Positions 1 through 10,139 of a stretch of 64,000 nt of DNA are shown here, piece after piece (within the stretch, counting starts at the first letter, position 1; each line of letters opens with the position of its first letter). The position numbers and the translations under genes are program-made. This DNA comes from Orbilia blumenaviensis (Eukaryota; Ascomycota; Orbiliomycetes; Orbiliales; Orbiliaceae): assembly GCA_036872755.1 (NCBI GenBank), contig JAVHNS010000001.1, positions 1,922,001 to 1,986,000 on the forward strand, in the 5' to 3' direction. The notes beneath the pieces were generated by a model. The model saw nothing but the letters and a program-made list of their open reading frames with translations, was not told the DNA's origin and searched no databases.

Positions 1-633
1 GAGAACGAATGGGTGCAGAAAAATTTCTACATCACCGATGTTGTCAGCGATAGAGGAATTTGGCAGAAAAGCCACTATGGCACCGTCACGCTGGTCGACA
101 GGAGGATAAAAGTCAAGAATGTGATTCGGTTACACTATGACTCAAATATGGATCGCGACTGCTTGTTCGTCGACATCGAGGCCGTTTCGTCGAGAACATC
201 GGAGGTTGTCACTGTCAGGGTCGGAAACACACATCTCGAATCGCTGGTAGGCGCGAAGCCTTGGAGATTGGAACAGCTTAAGCTGGCAGCGAGATTCATC
301 CTCTACGATACAAATGTCTACACTGGATTAATCGCCGGAGACATGAACCCCATCGACCCATACGATCTAAAAATCCCGGACGAAGCAGGAGTGAAGGATG
401 CCTATCTGGTAGGCGGTGGGGATGAAGACAACGTTAGAGGTCATACCTGGGGCTATCAGACCGACAACAACTCGTTCCCCAAAAGGAGGTTCGATAAAAT
501 TTTCCACCCTCCTGGTGATAAAATCAAGGTGGAGCAGGTGGAGCCGATCGGGATCGGAGAGAAGACACCGGAAAAGCCAAAAGTCTACATTTCGGACCAT
601 TATGGAGTTTTTGGGAATGTTCGCATAATGTAA
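1..633 (+). CDS. TDP2-like endonuclease/exonuclease/phosphatase domain protein, 3' part
   Basis: The reading frame is open from base 1, so the gene begins outside the window; 210 residues remain. They carry the C-terminal half of an endonuclease/exonuclease/phosphatase (EEP) fold: NTHLES near residue 77, GDMNP near 116, and SDHYGV close to the end. These correspond to the catalytic His/Glu, the metal-binding Asp/Asn and the terminal SDHxG motif. The NTHLES form resembles tyrosyl-DNA phosphodiesterase 2, which removes 5'-tyrosyl adducts left by topoisomerase II; fungal relatives are often annotated this way without proof. The first metal-binding Asn/Glu motifs lie upstream and cannot be checked. 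A TAA stop follows at 631-633. Family assignment is good; exact substrate is inference. Confidence 0.8.
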   Translation, partial: ENEWVQKNFYITDVVSDRGIWQKSHYGTVTLVDRRIKVKNVIRLHYDSNMDRDCLFVDIEAVSSRTSEVVTVRVGNTHLESLVGAKPWRLEQLKLAARFILYDTNVYTGLIAGDMNPIDPYDLKIPDEAGVKDAYLVGGGDEDNVRGHTWGYQTDNNSFPKRRFDKIFHPPGDKIKVEQVEPIGIGEKTPEKPKVYISDHYGVFGNVRIM

Positions 634-1827
634 AAGGGTGAAGGCGTATATAATAGAACCTTAATGAAAGGGGGGGGACAGAGATATCTCCTTTCACCGT
701 TTTGTTCCTTTCCCTTTCTTTTTCTTTTTTTTTAGTGCTGTACAACGGCCGACTTTTTTTTTGGTTATGGTTTTCGTAATATGTGGATTTAGCGTCTCTA
801 TGTATAAATTTGCATTTGAGGATTTTCCTTATACATACCTATATGGTCGGCAGCTGGAGGGGGTATATTATCTGGTAGAAGTGCCGCGCTGGTTAGAATA
901 ATAATAGCAAGACAGCTTTGCAAGAGGAAGAATAAAAATAAGAAATATGTCATCAAAGATATAAATATCTATCTGTGCCACGAGACCACTTGCGTAACTT
1001 ACACTTTAAAGACCTGAAGGTCGAAGCTATAGAACAACTACCTATGCTAGGCAGATTTAAAGCCTTCGAGGCTCTTAGAATCAAAATAGCTTAAGTTAAG
1101 ACTCGGAGAACCTTTAAATTTATAAATAGGCTGAAGCCTCGAGAAGACTTCCTAGAGGGGCCAAAGTATCATTTTGAAAGAAGCCTGGCAGAGACATGAG
1201 CCTTGCAAACATGAGATTGAGGCTATGCATTTTACATTTAATATAGCTGTGCATAGCGATGCTGCAGTGCTACCGACCGAAAAGCTTAGATTACGCTTGC
1301 GGCACGGACGTCACAGGTATATCCTTCAGGCAGATTAGCACAATGTACTTATTATCTAGCTGGACCTCGAGATGGATTGTCTCGACGTTGACAGCTAGCT
1401 CCGCAGTGTTCAGGCACACTATTTACAACAGCCTCAACACACGTGCCGTTTACGACGTTCATAGATTCGTCACCAAGGCACGGCCTGCCGCTGCTATGTA
1501 GCTGCTACCGTCATCACTGTTTGCTATGATATCACTCTAGCTATCGCGCTGTATATACACCTTGGGCATACCTGCATGGTTAATTCAGTTCAAGCTAGCG
1601 AGCTTTGAAGGGGCGGTAATAGTTAGGACAGCTGTTATGACCCATATGAATCCGTCAATAATCCATGTTCTATCAGATATATACAGGTTGCAATGGCCAC
1701 TTTATGGAGAATACTTTGCGAAATTGGGCTGTAAGGTGACTTCTATGTTGTGTTATTCCTTTCTTTCGACTTCGTGCGCATGTAACTATGCGTTTACAGG
1801 CCTTGGTATTATGTAGGTAGTAAAATA
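634..1827. other. intergenic stretch without recognisable gene
   Basis: A pyrimidine-rich stretch with T runs follows the stop of the upstream gene (about 700-760) and may be its 3' untranslated region. The rest is AT-rich. The short frames at 1259-1501 and 1562-1816 show no family motif and no splice continuity, so I call no gene. Confidence 0.6.
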
Positions 1828-2315
1828 AGGGAATTGCTACAGGGGCCCCTTTATTATTGCTCCGGGGACCCCCCCCCCCCCCCCCCCCCCCCAACTAAAA
1901 TTATAACAATATTAATCTTCGAATCTTGAAAGATATAGCTTAACAGATAATAATTTACTTCTCCTTCCCCTTCCTGCTTCAAAAATGATAGAAATGGCAA
2001 TCGAAAGTTGAGCCTTCCTTTCTTTCTCTCACGGTTCTAAAAACAATAGTATGTCCTCAAAAGCGAGCCCAATCTTAAATACAGCTAATAACAGTATCAG
2101 ATAATTTAAATATAGTAAAATCAAGAAGCTCGAGCATGATTATATCAATATATATATAGGTATATCAAACGTGCAAGAGTGGTCGAGATTGAGGTTATGA
2201 AGTGATAAAGATTATTTCGAGGCTCGAAGGTTGGCGTTATTTTAGTGGGGGGGTCCCCGGAGCAATAATAAGAGGGTCCCCGGAGTAAACTGGGGGGTCC
2301 CTGTAGCAATTCCCT
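1828..2315. mobile_element. 488-bp MITE-like element with long terminal inverted repeats
   Basis: The two ends are inverted copies of one another: AGGGAATTGCTACAGG at 1828 and its reverse complement ending at 2315. The similarity continues inward through GCTCCGGGGACCCCC on both sides; the right arm carries about 21 extra bases with a second GTCCCCGGAG unit. The 6-bp sequence AAAATA flanks the element directly at 1822-1827 and 2316-2321 and fits a target-site duplication. There is no coding capacity. The left inner arm contains a run of 24 cytosines (1869-1892), facing 7 guanines (2247-2253) on the right. This is the structure of a miniature inverted-repeat transposable element; the superfamily is not identified. 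Confidence 0.75.
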
Positions 2316-2376
2316 AAAATAAAGCCATTAACAAAAAATCTTGGATCGTAACTTTAGCGGTATTTATCTCGGTAAC

Positions 2377-2540
2377 TACCGTAGGGGGTTTTGGCTGGTT
2401 TCTCAAGACGGTTTATAGCAAAAAGGGAACTTAAAACAGTATCAATAACGATTTGGAAGAGAATAAGACGGCTTGGTCTCTTTTTAAAATGTTTGAATAT
2501 TCGGAAGCAGTCCCAGAAAAGTACCCGAACCCCTACGGTA
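2377..2540 (+). mobile_element. 164-bp MITE-like element, copy A
   Basis: The ends TACCGTAGGGG and CCCCTACGGTA form short inverted repeats. The whole segment is matched, in opposite orientation, by 61711-61874, also 164 bp. Shared blocks include GGCTGGTTTCTCAAGACGG, TTTATAGCAAAAAGGGAACTT and GAATATTCGGAAG. No open frame. Two copies 59 kb apart with identical length and conserved ends support a small non-autonomous element. It lies 61 bp from the 488-bp element on its left. Confidence 0.75.
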
Positions 2541-2732
2541 ATACATACTTAAGTGTATATATAATATTGTTTAACTATAAATTAATATATTACATGACTT
2601 TTACTATTATGATTTTATAACCGAGATATCCTAATGAGCGCCGCTAAAACAAATGCAAATTGTACGTAAAAGAAGATAAGGCTAGTACAGTGATGCAGGT
2701 TATTTTATACATAGATTTGGCAGAAGTCTGGT

Positions 2733-5204
2733 TCATGCAGCTAATTCACTCCAGTTCACCTTCAGCAAATCGGATCGGACTTTACCTTGGAACCATAAAG
2801 CAATCTCAATATCCGTCAGTCCCACATTGAAGATAATGTCGAATTGGCAACTGTAAAACCGTTTACGTCTGAAAAAAGCCCCACGCTCCTTCGACTTTTC
2901 CTTCTTGTAAAGGTCTTTCGGGAGGCCCGCCATATCGGACTTCAACAGACACACCTGTTTTACAGCTATTCAAGCCAATTGAGGTATTGTTAACAGAGTG
3001 CATTGTTTTTAATGAAAGGGGAGCCGGGCTAACCTGGTGTGATACGAGGTGGTGGGTCATCTAAGCTGCACATTACGATGCAATCCTCCCACGTCGCCTC
3101 TGGGGCCTTTTTAAAGCTTCTCGAAAACTCTTCCTTGAGCTCCGCCAATCTTTTCCCCGTGATTTTCTCTCCCTGATTTTTGTTAGCATATTAATTTGAC
3201 CATATACTGAATTATTAACATAATGATACCTTCTTAATCAACCAGATCACTTGGTTTCTCGCCATAAGATTTTTCGTCAATGGGTTCAGGTATTGGTCAT
3301 CTACTCCTTGCCGGTGTCTCGCGGGATCCCATAGCGTGCTGGCTTTAATGCCATAACTTGCTGGGCAAAGTTTGACAGCTATTTGATCTTCATAGCCAAG
3401 GAGGTTGGCTTGGTGTGATTCTATTGCTCCTCTTATCACGGCATACTCACTGCGTTCCATTAGCTACCAATACTACTACTAAATTTATGAGGCTGGGACC
3501 TTGAACTTACGCATTTATAGGTGAAAATACCTGAATCTCTGATGGCAATCCCGTCGTGTATTGTTTCACCCGCGAGAGAAGATATGGGGACGATCCGAGC
3601 CCGCCAACTAAGAAAATAGACTACGTCCGTGCCATAGTTAGATTTTTTTACGACTTCAAGATTACACTGAATACCTTTTTGTACCAACCTTGATTAAATG
3701 CCCTTCTTGGAGACATCGTCGAACGTGTTGATCTAAACAATCAATGCTTCCTCTGACAGAGTCCTCGAAAAAAGTACACATTTCTGCCCTACAAATACCG
3801 TGTAAGCAAAAGCTACTAGAAAGTCATGATTAGTGAGGGGGGGCTGTGAATACCTCGAGATCCGTATCAGTCCAGATCCAGGAATAATACGAGGACCAGA
3901 GAGATTCTGAGGTGAAAGTTCGATTGTGATAGAATCAGTCCAAGGAGAGTTATCGAATACCTCTTTTTGGGCGATAAACCTTTGGCATATTCGTTGCATA
4001 TGCGTCTTTCCTTCGGGCGATGATTGGAAATAGGACTGCCATTCAGCGTCTATACATGTGTTGTAAAACCACTTCCTAAAGTTTCGATCTATTTTAATAG
4101 ATCCCCATGGGCCGCCTGTGTTATGAGAGTTGATCTAGATTAGCGCTATGTTTATCTATCGTGATATCAAAGGAGGGTTGTATGTTTGACAATATCGTAC
4201 CGGATACAATATCTACTTGCTCGAGCTTCGGCTGGGGGTGTAATTGCGATATTTTGTACGATGCAATATCCTAGCCACCCAAATCATATCAGCTTTCAAC
4301 CTTCTCTAGACATATCGATATATCATTGGTTTTTTTTTTTTTTTTTTTTTTTTTTTTGTTTCCTATGAACATTGTAGATTGAGATATGATGCATGATGCC
4401 ACTTACCACTGTTCCTCCACCAGCGTCACACAAGATGACGCATTGGTTTTCGGGCATCCAAAACCTCTCGCCGTGGTTTATTGTGTATAGAATAGCCGCT
4501 TCCGGTTCCCTCAGAGAGACGCCAACTGTATGCCTCCCAAAACCTGTCGAGGTGACAATCGACTTGAACCTCTCCACCTCCAAAACCTCATACTGAGCCG
4601 GAACTGTGAACAACACATTATAATCCAGATTCTCGGGGCCAAGACCTTGAGTGCGTAGCGTGCTGAGCATCTGGTTATACAACATATCCAGGAAGTCCTT
4701 GATTACCTGTACCACAGTCTTTTGCATACTAACCCAATTAGGTCGGAAGGCAGGGTTAGACGCCGTTTCTTCGGGTTCCTCATCCAGGCACATTTTGAAC
4801 ACGGCGCAACGCTGGTTTGCAGGTGCAGATTCCGCTGCGAAGCCAAAGGCGCTGGCGACCCAAGTCCCTCCACGTTGCTCATAGCTGACTATCGTGGGTA
4901 CCTTGTTGACCATACCGGGACTGCCTGGCCATCTGTTAAGATGGCAGAGAAGTTCATTTCTTCCGACTCGCATATATGTCAAACCTGGTGATTGGAGGGA
5001 TAGAATCAGTACCCAAAGTGTTCGAATAGATATATATCTATATCTATATACATATATATAGATATACTTATATAAAAGTATATACTCAAGGAAGTATATA
5101 TGTGCGGAGAGGAGTGTATAAGATAATATAATACCAGAATAAGTTGTGCCAAAGTCGACCGCAATGGCCAACACTTGTCTGCTGTTGGGTTGCATTATAT
5201 TCAT
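2733..5204 (-). CDS. Hsp70-like ATPase-domain protein (fungal Hsp70-like family)
   Basis: Nine exons join in frame: 5204-5135, 4984-4407, 4270-4201, 4115-3854, 3788-3689, 3620-3531, 3463-3230, 3172-3034 and 2965-2733, giving 591 residues. Landmarks are in Hsp70/actin order: phosphate-1 loop DFGTTYSG (17-24), VLFTVPAQY in exon 2, phosphate-2 loop CDAGGGT (about 209-215), and adenosine loop FLVGGLGSSPYL in exon 6 (about 363-374). No canonical Hsp70 substrate-binding domain is evident. The C-terminal part, with IIFNVGLTDIEIALWF, is typical of the fungal family of Hsp70-like proteins of unknown client. The frame also runs a few codons upstream to a TTG, but the first ATG at 5204 is the natural start. 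Intron 2 contains a long T run on the plus strand (4330-4357). All key nucleotide-binding loops are intact. Confidence 0.88.
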
Positions 5205-6333
5205 TTTCGTAACGGGCAACTAGGATATTATAAAAATGCCAGATGACGCGCCGACGGTGAACTTTAATCCCTTTTAAAAAGGTCGACGTTGTATAATTCT
5301 ATTTTCGATCGAAGTTATCCAAAAGGTGCATATGAAGATGGTTAACTTATTAAGAATATGTTGAGAGATTGTGTGTGTGTGTATGTATATAAGAATCCGG
5401 CCGACTCCAAACTCTGGACTTGAACAGCTCGATCCCCACCCAACTGCGAAATTAATTATTTTTCTTAGCGAAGGCGGGAATATATGAGGCTCTGCTGGGC
5501 TAACTGAGCTGAACGCGAGCTGAACAACAGACAAATGCAAAGGCGCTTTCACGTTGGCCACACACGGCAATTAAATGTTGCCGTGATAGAGGAGGCTACA
5601 ATAATTCAGCAGAGGAGCTCAAGCGGGGATACACATGTGTGGCATTGAACCTGGACGCCTATTGGCTGGTAAATATGCAACAAGAACACTCGGGCTTTAC
5701 CGCGTTCACATTTTCATACACACATGCATGCGGGCTGGAAGGCTTCGAAATAAAACAATATGCGAATTTTGATGATCAGATATAGATTGCAATTGATATC
5801 GCGAAAGAAGATACTGCATGAAGGTGTGATAGTCATGCATATTGCATTACATTGGTAATATAAAAAAAGTTGTAGCCTCGCAGTTCGGTATCGAAACCTT
5901 GGAGTTCCTCGCCGATATGCAGATATGATTTGTCTCGACCCAGATGATTTGATAAAATCAAAAGACCGCCCCGCCACCCCTTAAGCCGGTCTTAAAGCGC
6001 ACTGATAAAAGAGACATTTCAGCCCATCGTCTCGAACCTCTCGGCATGTGCAAAACTATGGGCCTCGCCGCTATTGTGGACTGACGGCACAAAACTTCCC
6101 AGGATCTCATAAAATATAGGGAATATTTGAGCCTCACTGGCCAAGCCAAAAGCCAGGCAGTGAGTAGGCAGTCAAGTATTTATTCTTTCTCAAGGCTACG
6201 GAATGTGCAATGGTTTTACGCTTACTTCACTCAGCGAGTAGGCGTGTCTTATTTGATTGATCAACTTGAGAGGGTGCTAAAATTCCCATCTTTCCTCAAT
6301 TTGATTCATGCTGATAAATAGCAAAAGGATAAG
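5205..6333. other. divergent intergenic promoter region
   Basis: This 1.1-kb stretch separates two divergently transcribed genes and presumably holds both promoters. A GT/GTAT dinucleotide-like tract lies near 5371-5390. I see no convincing gene or RNA. Confidence 0.5.
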
Positions 6334-7942
6334 ATGGCTACTGCTACTACTTTGACATCGATATGGACCAGCACAACTGATGGTGTTCCAACTATAATCA
6401 CTTCTATAGTAACTACAGTGCTGGACAACCCAACTGATCAACGGGGCCTACCTACAGATGTGGACAAGCCTCAAAATCCAAATACACTAGTAATACCGCC
6501 ATTAGATGGTTCACCAGCTTCAACTTCGATTTCGACCGAGGACGCAGCAGCATCAACCTCGAGTGAGGACGCAGCAGCATCAACCTCGACCGAGGACGCG
6601 GCAGCATCAACCCCGAGCGCAACCCCCCTGTCTGGGGCCTCTACAACCCAGACCACTCCCGCTGAGACCTCAGTTCCTCCTACAATTCGGACCACTACCC
6701 CCAGGCCAGACTCCCCGACCACCGACGGCGTGGGCATAGCTACGATCGCTCCAACTGGTACGGGTTCAAACGGCACTTCTAGCGGTACAACTGAAACCCC
6801 CCAGCTCAACCAGGACAACAGCCTCCCAGGCGGGGTGGTAGCTGGTATTGTCGTTGGGGTCATTGGAGCAGTCGCAGTGCTGGTAATCGTGGGTATATAC
6901 TTGATACGCCGCCGGAAAAGGAGATATGTATTAGAGAAAGAAGAAGAATCAAATCCGGGAGCCATGGCCATAGAATCAGGACGACATAACCGAGGCGCAG
7001 GTAATACTTCGACCTTCCTAATTCTCGAGATGAGAGGGGTAGTTTTATTCTAACAATACATCTTCAGGGAACTCTAACCCAAATCCAGCACCACCCGTTA
7101 GATTTGATGACCCGCTGGATGATGTGGGCGTCAAAAAGCTTTTTGACCAACTGGATGATCGAATCTCTGATCACGTAGTGAACTTTGGTCTCCAAGGAAG
7201 CCCAGAATCTTCAGGGCTTACGAAAGAAGCGGAAGCTTCCACCGAAAATATTCTATTTCGAGGACAGGCATTGCTTGGGAGGCAGGATTCTAGGTTATAC
7301 ATGCTTCGGGCATTGTTCGCTTACCATATTTTCGGCTCTGTAGCGGACCAGATGATATTTACAAAGGAGCAGAGTAACTGGATCCTCAAGGTATGGTCAT
7401 ATAAAATCTGAATTGTAGTGGTTGGATTCTCACTGGCGGTTTAACTTTTTACAGCAGCTAGAGGCGACCGCGCGACTCGCCGCGCGGTAATTTGTCGCCA
7501 ACTTGAAAACAAGGAACTCTTTGCCAGCGCCGTCGAGTTCTTGTACGGTCATCTCAACCGTGAAACGCAGATTTATGTCCCAGAGGACATCCTAAAAAGC
7601 GAAAACTATCAAGCAAGTCTGGGAGCGATTGCGAGAAACACAGCAAACGTCATTATCCGCCTAGGCCTGCAACCTAGTAGTTTCAAACTTGGCTTCCTCT
7701 TCCAGAGTAATAATTACCGTCAGGTCGAGGGGGTAATCCCTTGTGAAGCCTCAGCTATTAGGGAATTCAAGGCTGATTCAGGGGATTACGATATATCTGG
7801 TGAGGTTGGGCATGAAAGTGTAGCAAGCGCGATGATTTCGCCTAGTGTCTACAGACGTCCAAACGGTGAGAATCATAAGTATAAGCTCAGGAATATGAAA
7901 ATTTTTATGACGCCTAGAACCCTGAAAAGAACAGAGGGCTAA
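6334..7942 (+). CDS. mucin-like single-pass membrane protein, possibly frameshifted
   Basis: Exon 1 (6334-7000) encodes a Ser/Thr/Pro-rich ectodomain with three 9-residue repeats S(T/S)EDAAAST (about residues 67-93), one transmembrane helix (about 167-190) and a basic stop-transfer IRRRKRR. No cleavable signal peptide is evident. Exon 2 (7068-7390) adds a cytoplasmic part with ESSGLTKEAEASTENILFRG. Exon 3 opens at 7455 with QLEATARLAAR but then meets TAA at 7488. The downstream frame (to 7942) is reached either by a very short 41-nt intron (7487-7527, GTAATT...CCAG) or by assuming a 1-nt loss near 7487. The layout matches Ser/Thr-rich fungal surface proteins of the SKG6/Wsc-sensor type. Function unknown; a role in sensing or polarity is inference. 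Confidence 0.6.
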
Positions 7943-8885
7943 GAAAGATTAGTGAGGAGGAGGAGGAGGAGAAAGAGGAGGAGGGGGAGGGGGAGGGCTG
8001 ACAAATATCTAAATTCTAGAAACGAATGATTTTATGAAGTTTTATATATATCTATATCTAGCACTACATTGATCTTGTAAATCGGACAACATATGTTTCC
8101 AAACACTTTGGAAATATTTAAGGATGCTCTGCTTTTTACAACTTTTTTATACCTACTAGAACTCTGTGTTTTGCAGCAGCCGCTGCCTGGACTTGGTCAT
8201 GCAGATTCGGTTCTCATATCGTACTATAGTAAAACGCCCAAAACCTCAAAAAAACCACCTACCTACCTAGGTATCATGCTGTTAAGGCAATCCTGTTGGC
8301 CACAGGCTCCCAGCCCGATAGAGCTTTTTCCTTGACTGGTTGCCAGAGATTTAAAATCAGCCGCACTGGCTCCGATGGACGAACCCCTGGCTCCTCGACT
8401 TTACGAGAACCCAGTAAACTGCTTGCAGATACCATGTTGCATGCATGTTCTGAATAACATGCAGCCACAAGAAAGACATCCCATTCCCTCCTGGTCGGCA
8501 AAATGTGCCGCACCTGTCTTATCGAAAATCCAGTAGTCATTTGATAGGACATACCTTGTTGTTGTACTTACATGTAGGTGGCGGCAAGGCCTGAAGTTTT
8601 CGGCGCCGGCGACTCAAAGACAAAAGTGGAGTTGAGCTATCCGTCTTTCAAGTCTGGCTGCTTTGTCCTTCCCCCCCTTCCTTCCATTCCATAGTCTCTC
8701 ATTTCTCAAAAGAGAAATAAAACCAGTCATATATTATCAGCTACATATACGGCCAAAAAAAAATACAACAAATCTTGGAGGCTTCTTGGAGGCTGGTTTA
8801 ACGCTTTAGGGGGATCTCACACAAAATTTTTTAAAAAAAAAACAGGCAAAGTTACTATACTGGAATACAACAGAATCCTCGCGGA
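7943..8885. other. intergenic; purine-rich GGA repeat then nothing recognised
   Basis: A degenerate GGA/GGGGGA tract occupies about 7951-7997, directly after the stop codon. The rest, including T/A runs near 8756-8763 and 8831-8842, shows no gene and presumably includes the promoter of the next gene. Confidence 0.55.
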
Positions 8886-10139
8886 ATGGCCGAGCTATCA
8901 GTCTGTTTCAGTCTTATCGGTGCGCTCGCAACTGTCGGCGGGAAACTCTACTGCCTCGCACAGGAGGCCAACTATGCTGAAGGTTGTTTGGGAGACTTGG
9001 TCGAAAGTATTAAAAACACTGAAGGTCAACTGGAAACTATTCAAGGATACCTTTCCCGAGCGGGGCTTTCAAGCACCCAAAGCTCAAAATTCGAACGTCA
9101 GCTCCGGGACACTGAAGTCAAAACTAATAAATTCGTCAACTCGATGGACTCGGTGATTACAAGTCTGAATGCAAAGTCTACGAAGAAGATGAAGCAAAAA
9201 CTAAAACTTGTCAACGGCGAGCTCGAAGGTCTAAGATACCAAATCGAAAGCATAGACCGAAATCTATCGACCATCCGTCAGGAGTTGGCACTAGACATTG
9301 CCCTTGAAGAACGACATGAAAGGCGAGCGGCGACAGCGCACGTTGTTGAAAAACTTGATATTATCGAGACAAATACAACAGATACCGACGCTCGCAGGCT
9401 TCGGAAACAATATAAATCATATGCCCAAGAGTTTATGATGGATGATTATTCTATGCCTCCTCCCTATTCTCCGGAACCTCCAACCACAGCTTCGGCCGAA
9501 GTAAATGTACAACCACCGTCAAAATACTCGCAGCCACCGTTAAAATATCCACAACCATCGCTAGAACATTCAAATCCATCGTCAATGTTTTCACAGCAAT
9601 CGCCAGGATATTTGCAGCCGTCACCAGTATATTCAAATTCACAACCACAATCAGTATATTCACCACCGTCGTCTGTATATTCCCCACCACCGACAGTACT
9701 TTCGCGATCAGAATCAACATACTCGCAAGCATCGACAGTATATTCACGGCCAGACTCAATATATTCACGGCCAGACTCAATATATTCGCGACCAGACTCA
9801 ATTTATTCGCAGTCATCGTTGGTATATTCACCATCATCATCAATTTATTCACCACCATCATCGGTTTATTCACCATCATCGATATCATCAGTACACCCGC
9901 AACCACCAATTGCAGAGCTACCCTCCTGGCCTGCCAACCCCTCAAAAGCGCAAACAGGGTACCCAGACCATAACAAAACACCCGTATTGCCAACCCGCAC
10001 GACTGTAAGTTATACGGCAGTTCCGTCAGTTGAAAAAGCCGAAAAATCACCATACATGCCCCCAATTCCACAAAAGCCTAAGAGCTACGGTAGCAAAAAA
10101 TATTACTTCGACGGTCCCAGGATAATGCCAAACGAGTAA
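8886..10139 (+). CDS. Helo-like N-terminal domain protein with CTD-like heptad tail
   Basis: A single exon of 417 residues. Residues 1-180 are predicted helical and coiled: an N-terminal hydrophobic stretch starting MAELSVCFSLIGALATV, then charged heptads rich in Leu, Lys and Glu. This is the look of the fungal Helo-like/PigL N-terminal domain that normally sits at the front of STAND (NLR-like) receptors. No P-loop, NACHT or repeat sensor follows. Instead residues 213-334 are about 17 tandem seven-residue units of the type V/I-YSPPSS, close in form to the YSPTSPS repeat of RNA polymerase II. The tail after residue 335 is Pro-rich and ends PRIMPNE. Family assignment of the N-terminus is moderate; function is unknown. 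Confidence 0.75.
   Translation: MAELSVCFSLIGALATVGGKLYCLAQEANYAEGCLGDLVESIKNTEGQLETIQGYLSRAGLSSTQSSKFERQLRDTEVKTNKFVNSMDSVITSLNAKSTKKMKQKLKLVNGELEGLRYQIESIDRNLSTIRQELALDIALEERHERRAATAHVVEKLDIIETNTTDTDARRLRKQYKSYAQEFMMDDYSMPPPYSPEPPTTASAEVNVQPPSKYSQPPLKYPQPSLEHSNPSSMFSQQSPGYLQPSPVYSNSQPQSVYSPPSSVYSPPPTVLSRSESTYSQASTVYSRPDSIYSRPDSIYSRPDSIYSQSSLVYSPSSSIYSPPSSVYSPSSISSVHPQPPIAELPSWPANPSKAQTGYPDHNKTPVLPTRTTVSYTAVPSVEKAEKSPYMPPIPQKPKSYGSKKYYFDGPRIMPNE
9522..9887 (+). repeat. 21-bp tandem repeat encoding YSPPSSV-type heptads
   Basis: About 17 consecutive units of 21 bp (one is 27 bp) encode Y-S-x-P-x-S-V/I. Three adjacent units read YSRPDSI with nearly identical DNA, which points to recent expansion; the earlier units are more diverged (KYPQPSL, EHSNPSS). 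The period of seven residues is kept through the array. Confidence 0.9.

Noticed and set aside
1259..1816. Two short frames that could be a small gene or decayed transposon
   Set aside because: No recognisable motif, no intron signals joining them.
3460..3687. Minus-strand frame with SWRARIVPISSLAGE as part of the Hsp70-like protein
   Set aside because: The correct frame here is different: splicing at 3688/3621 restores FLVGGLGSSPYL, the Hsp70 adenosine loop.
9451..10071. 206-codon open frame on the minus strand opposite the heptad repeats
   Set aside because: It exists because a repetitive 21-bp unit lacks stops in that frame; the product is a monotone Leu/Val/Met repeat, and the plus frame has a natural start and a recognisable N-terminal domain.
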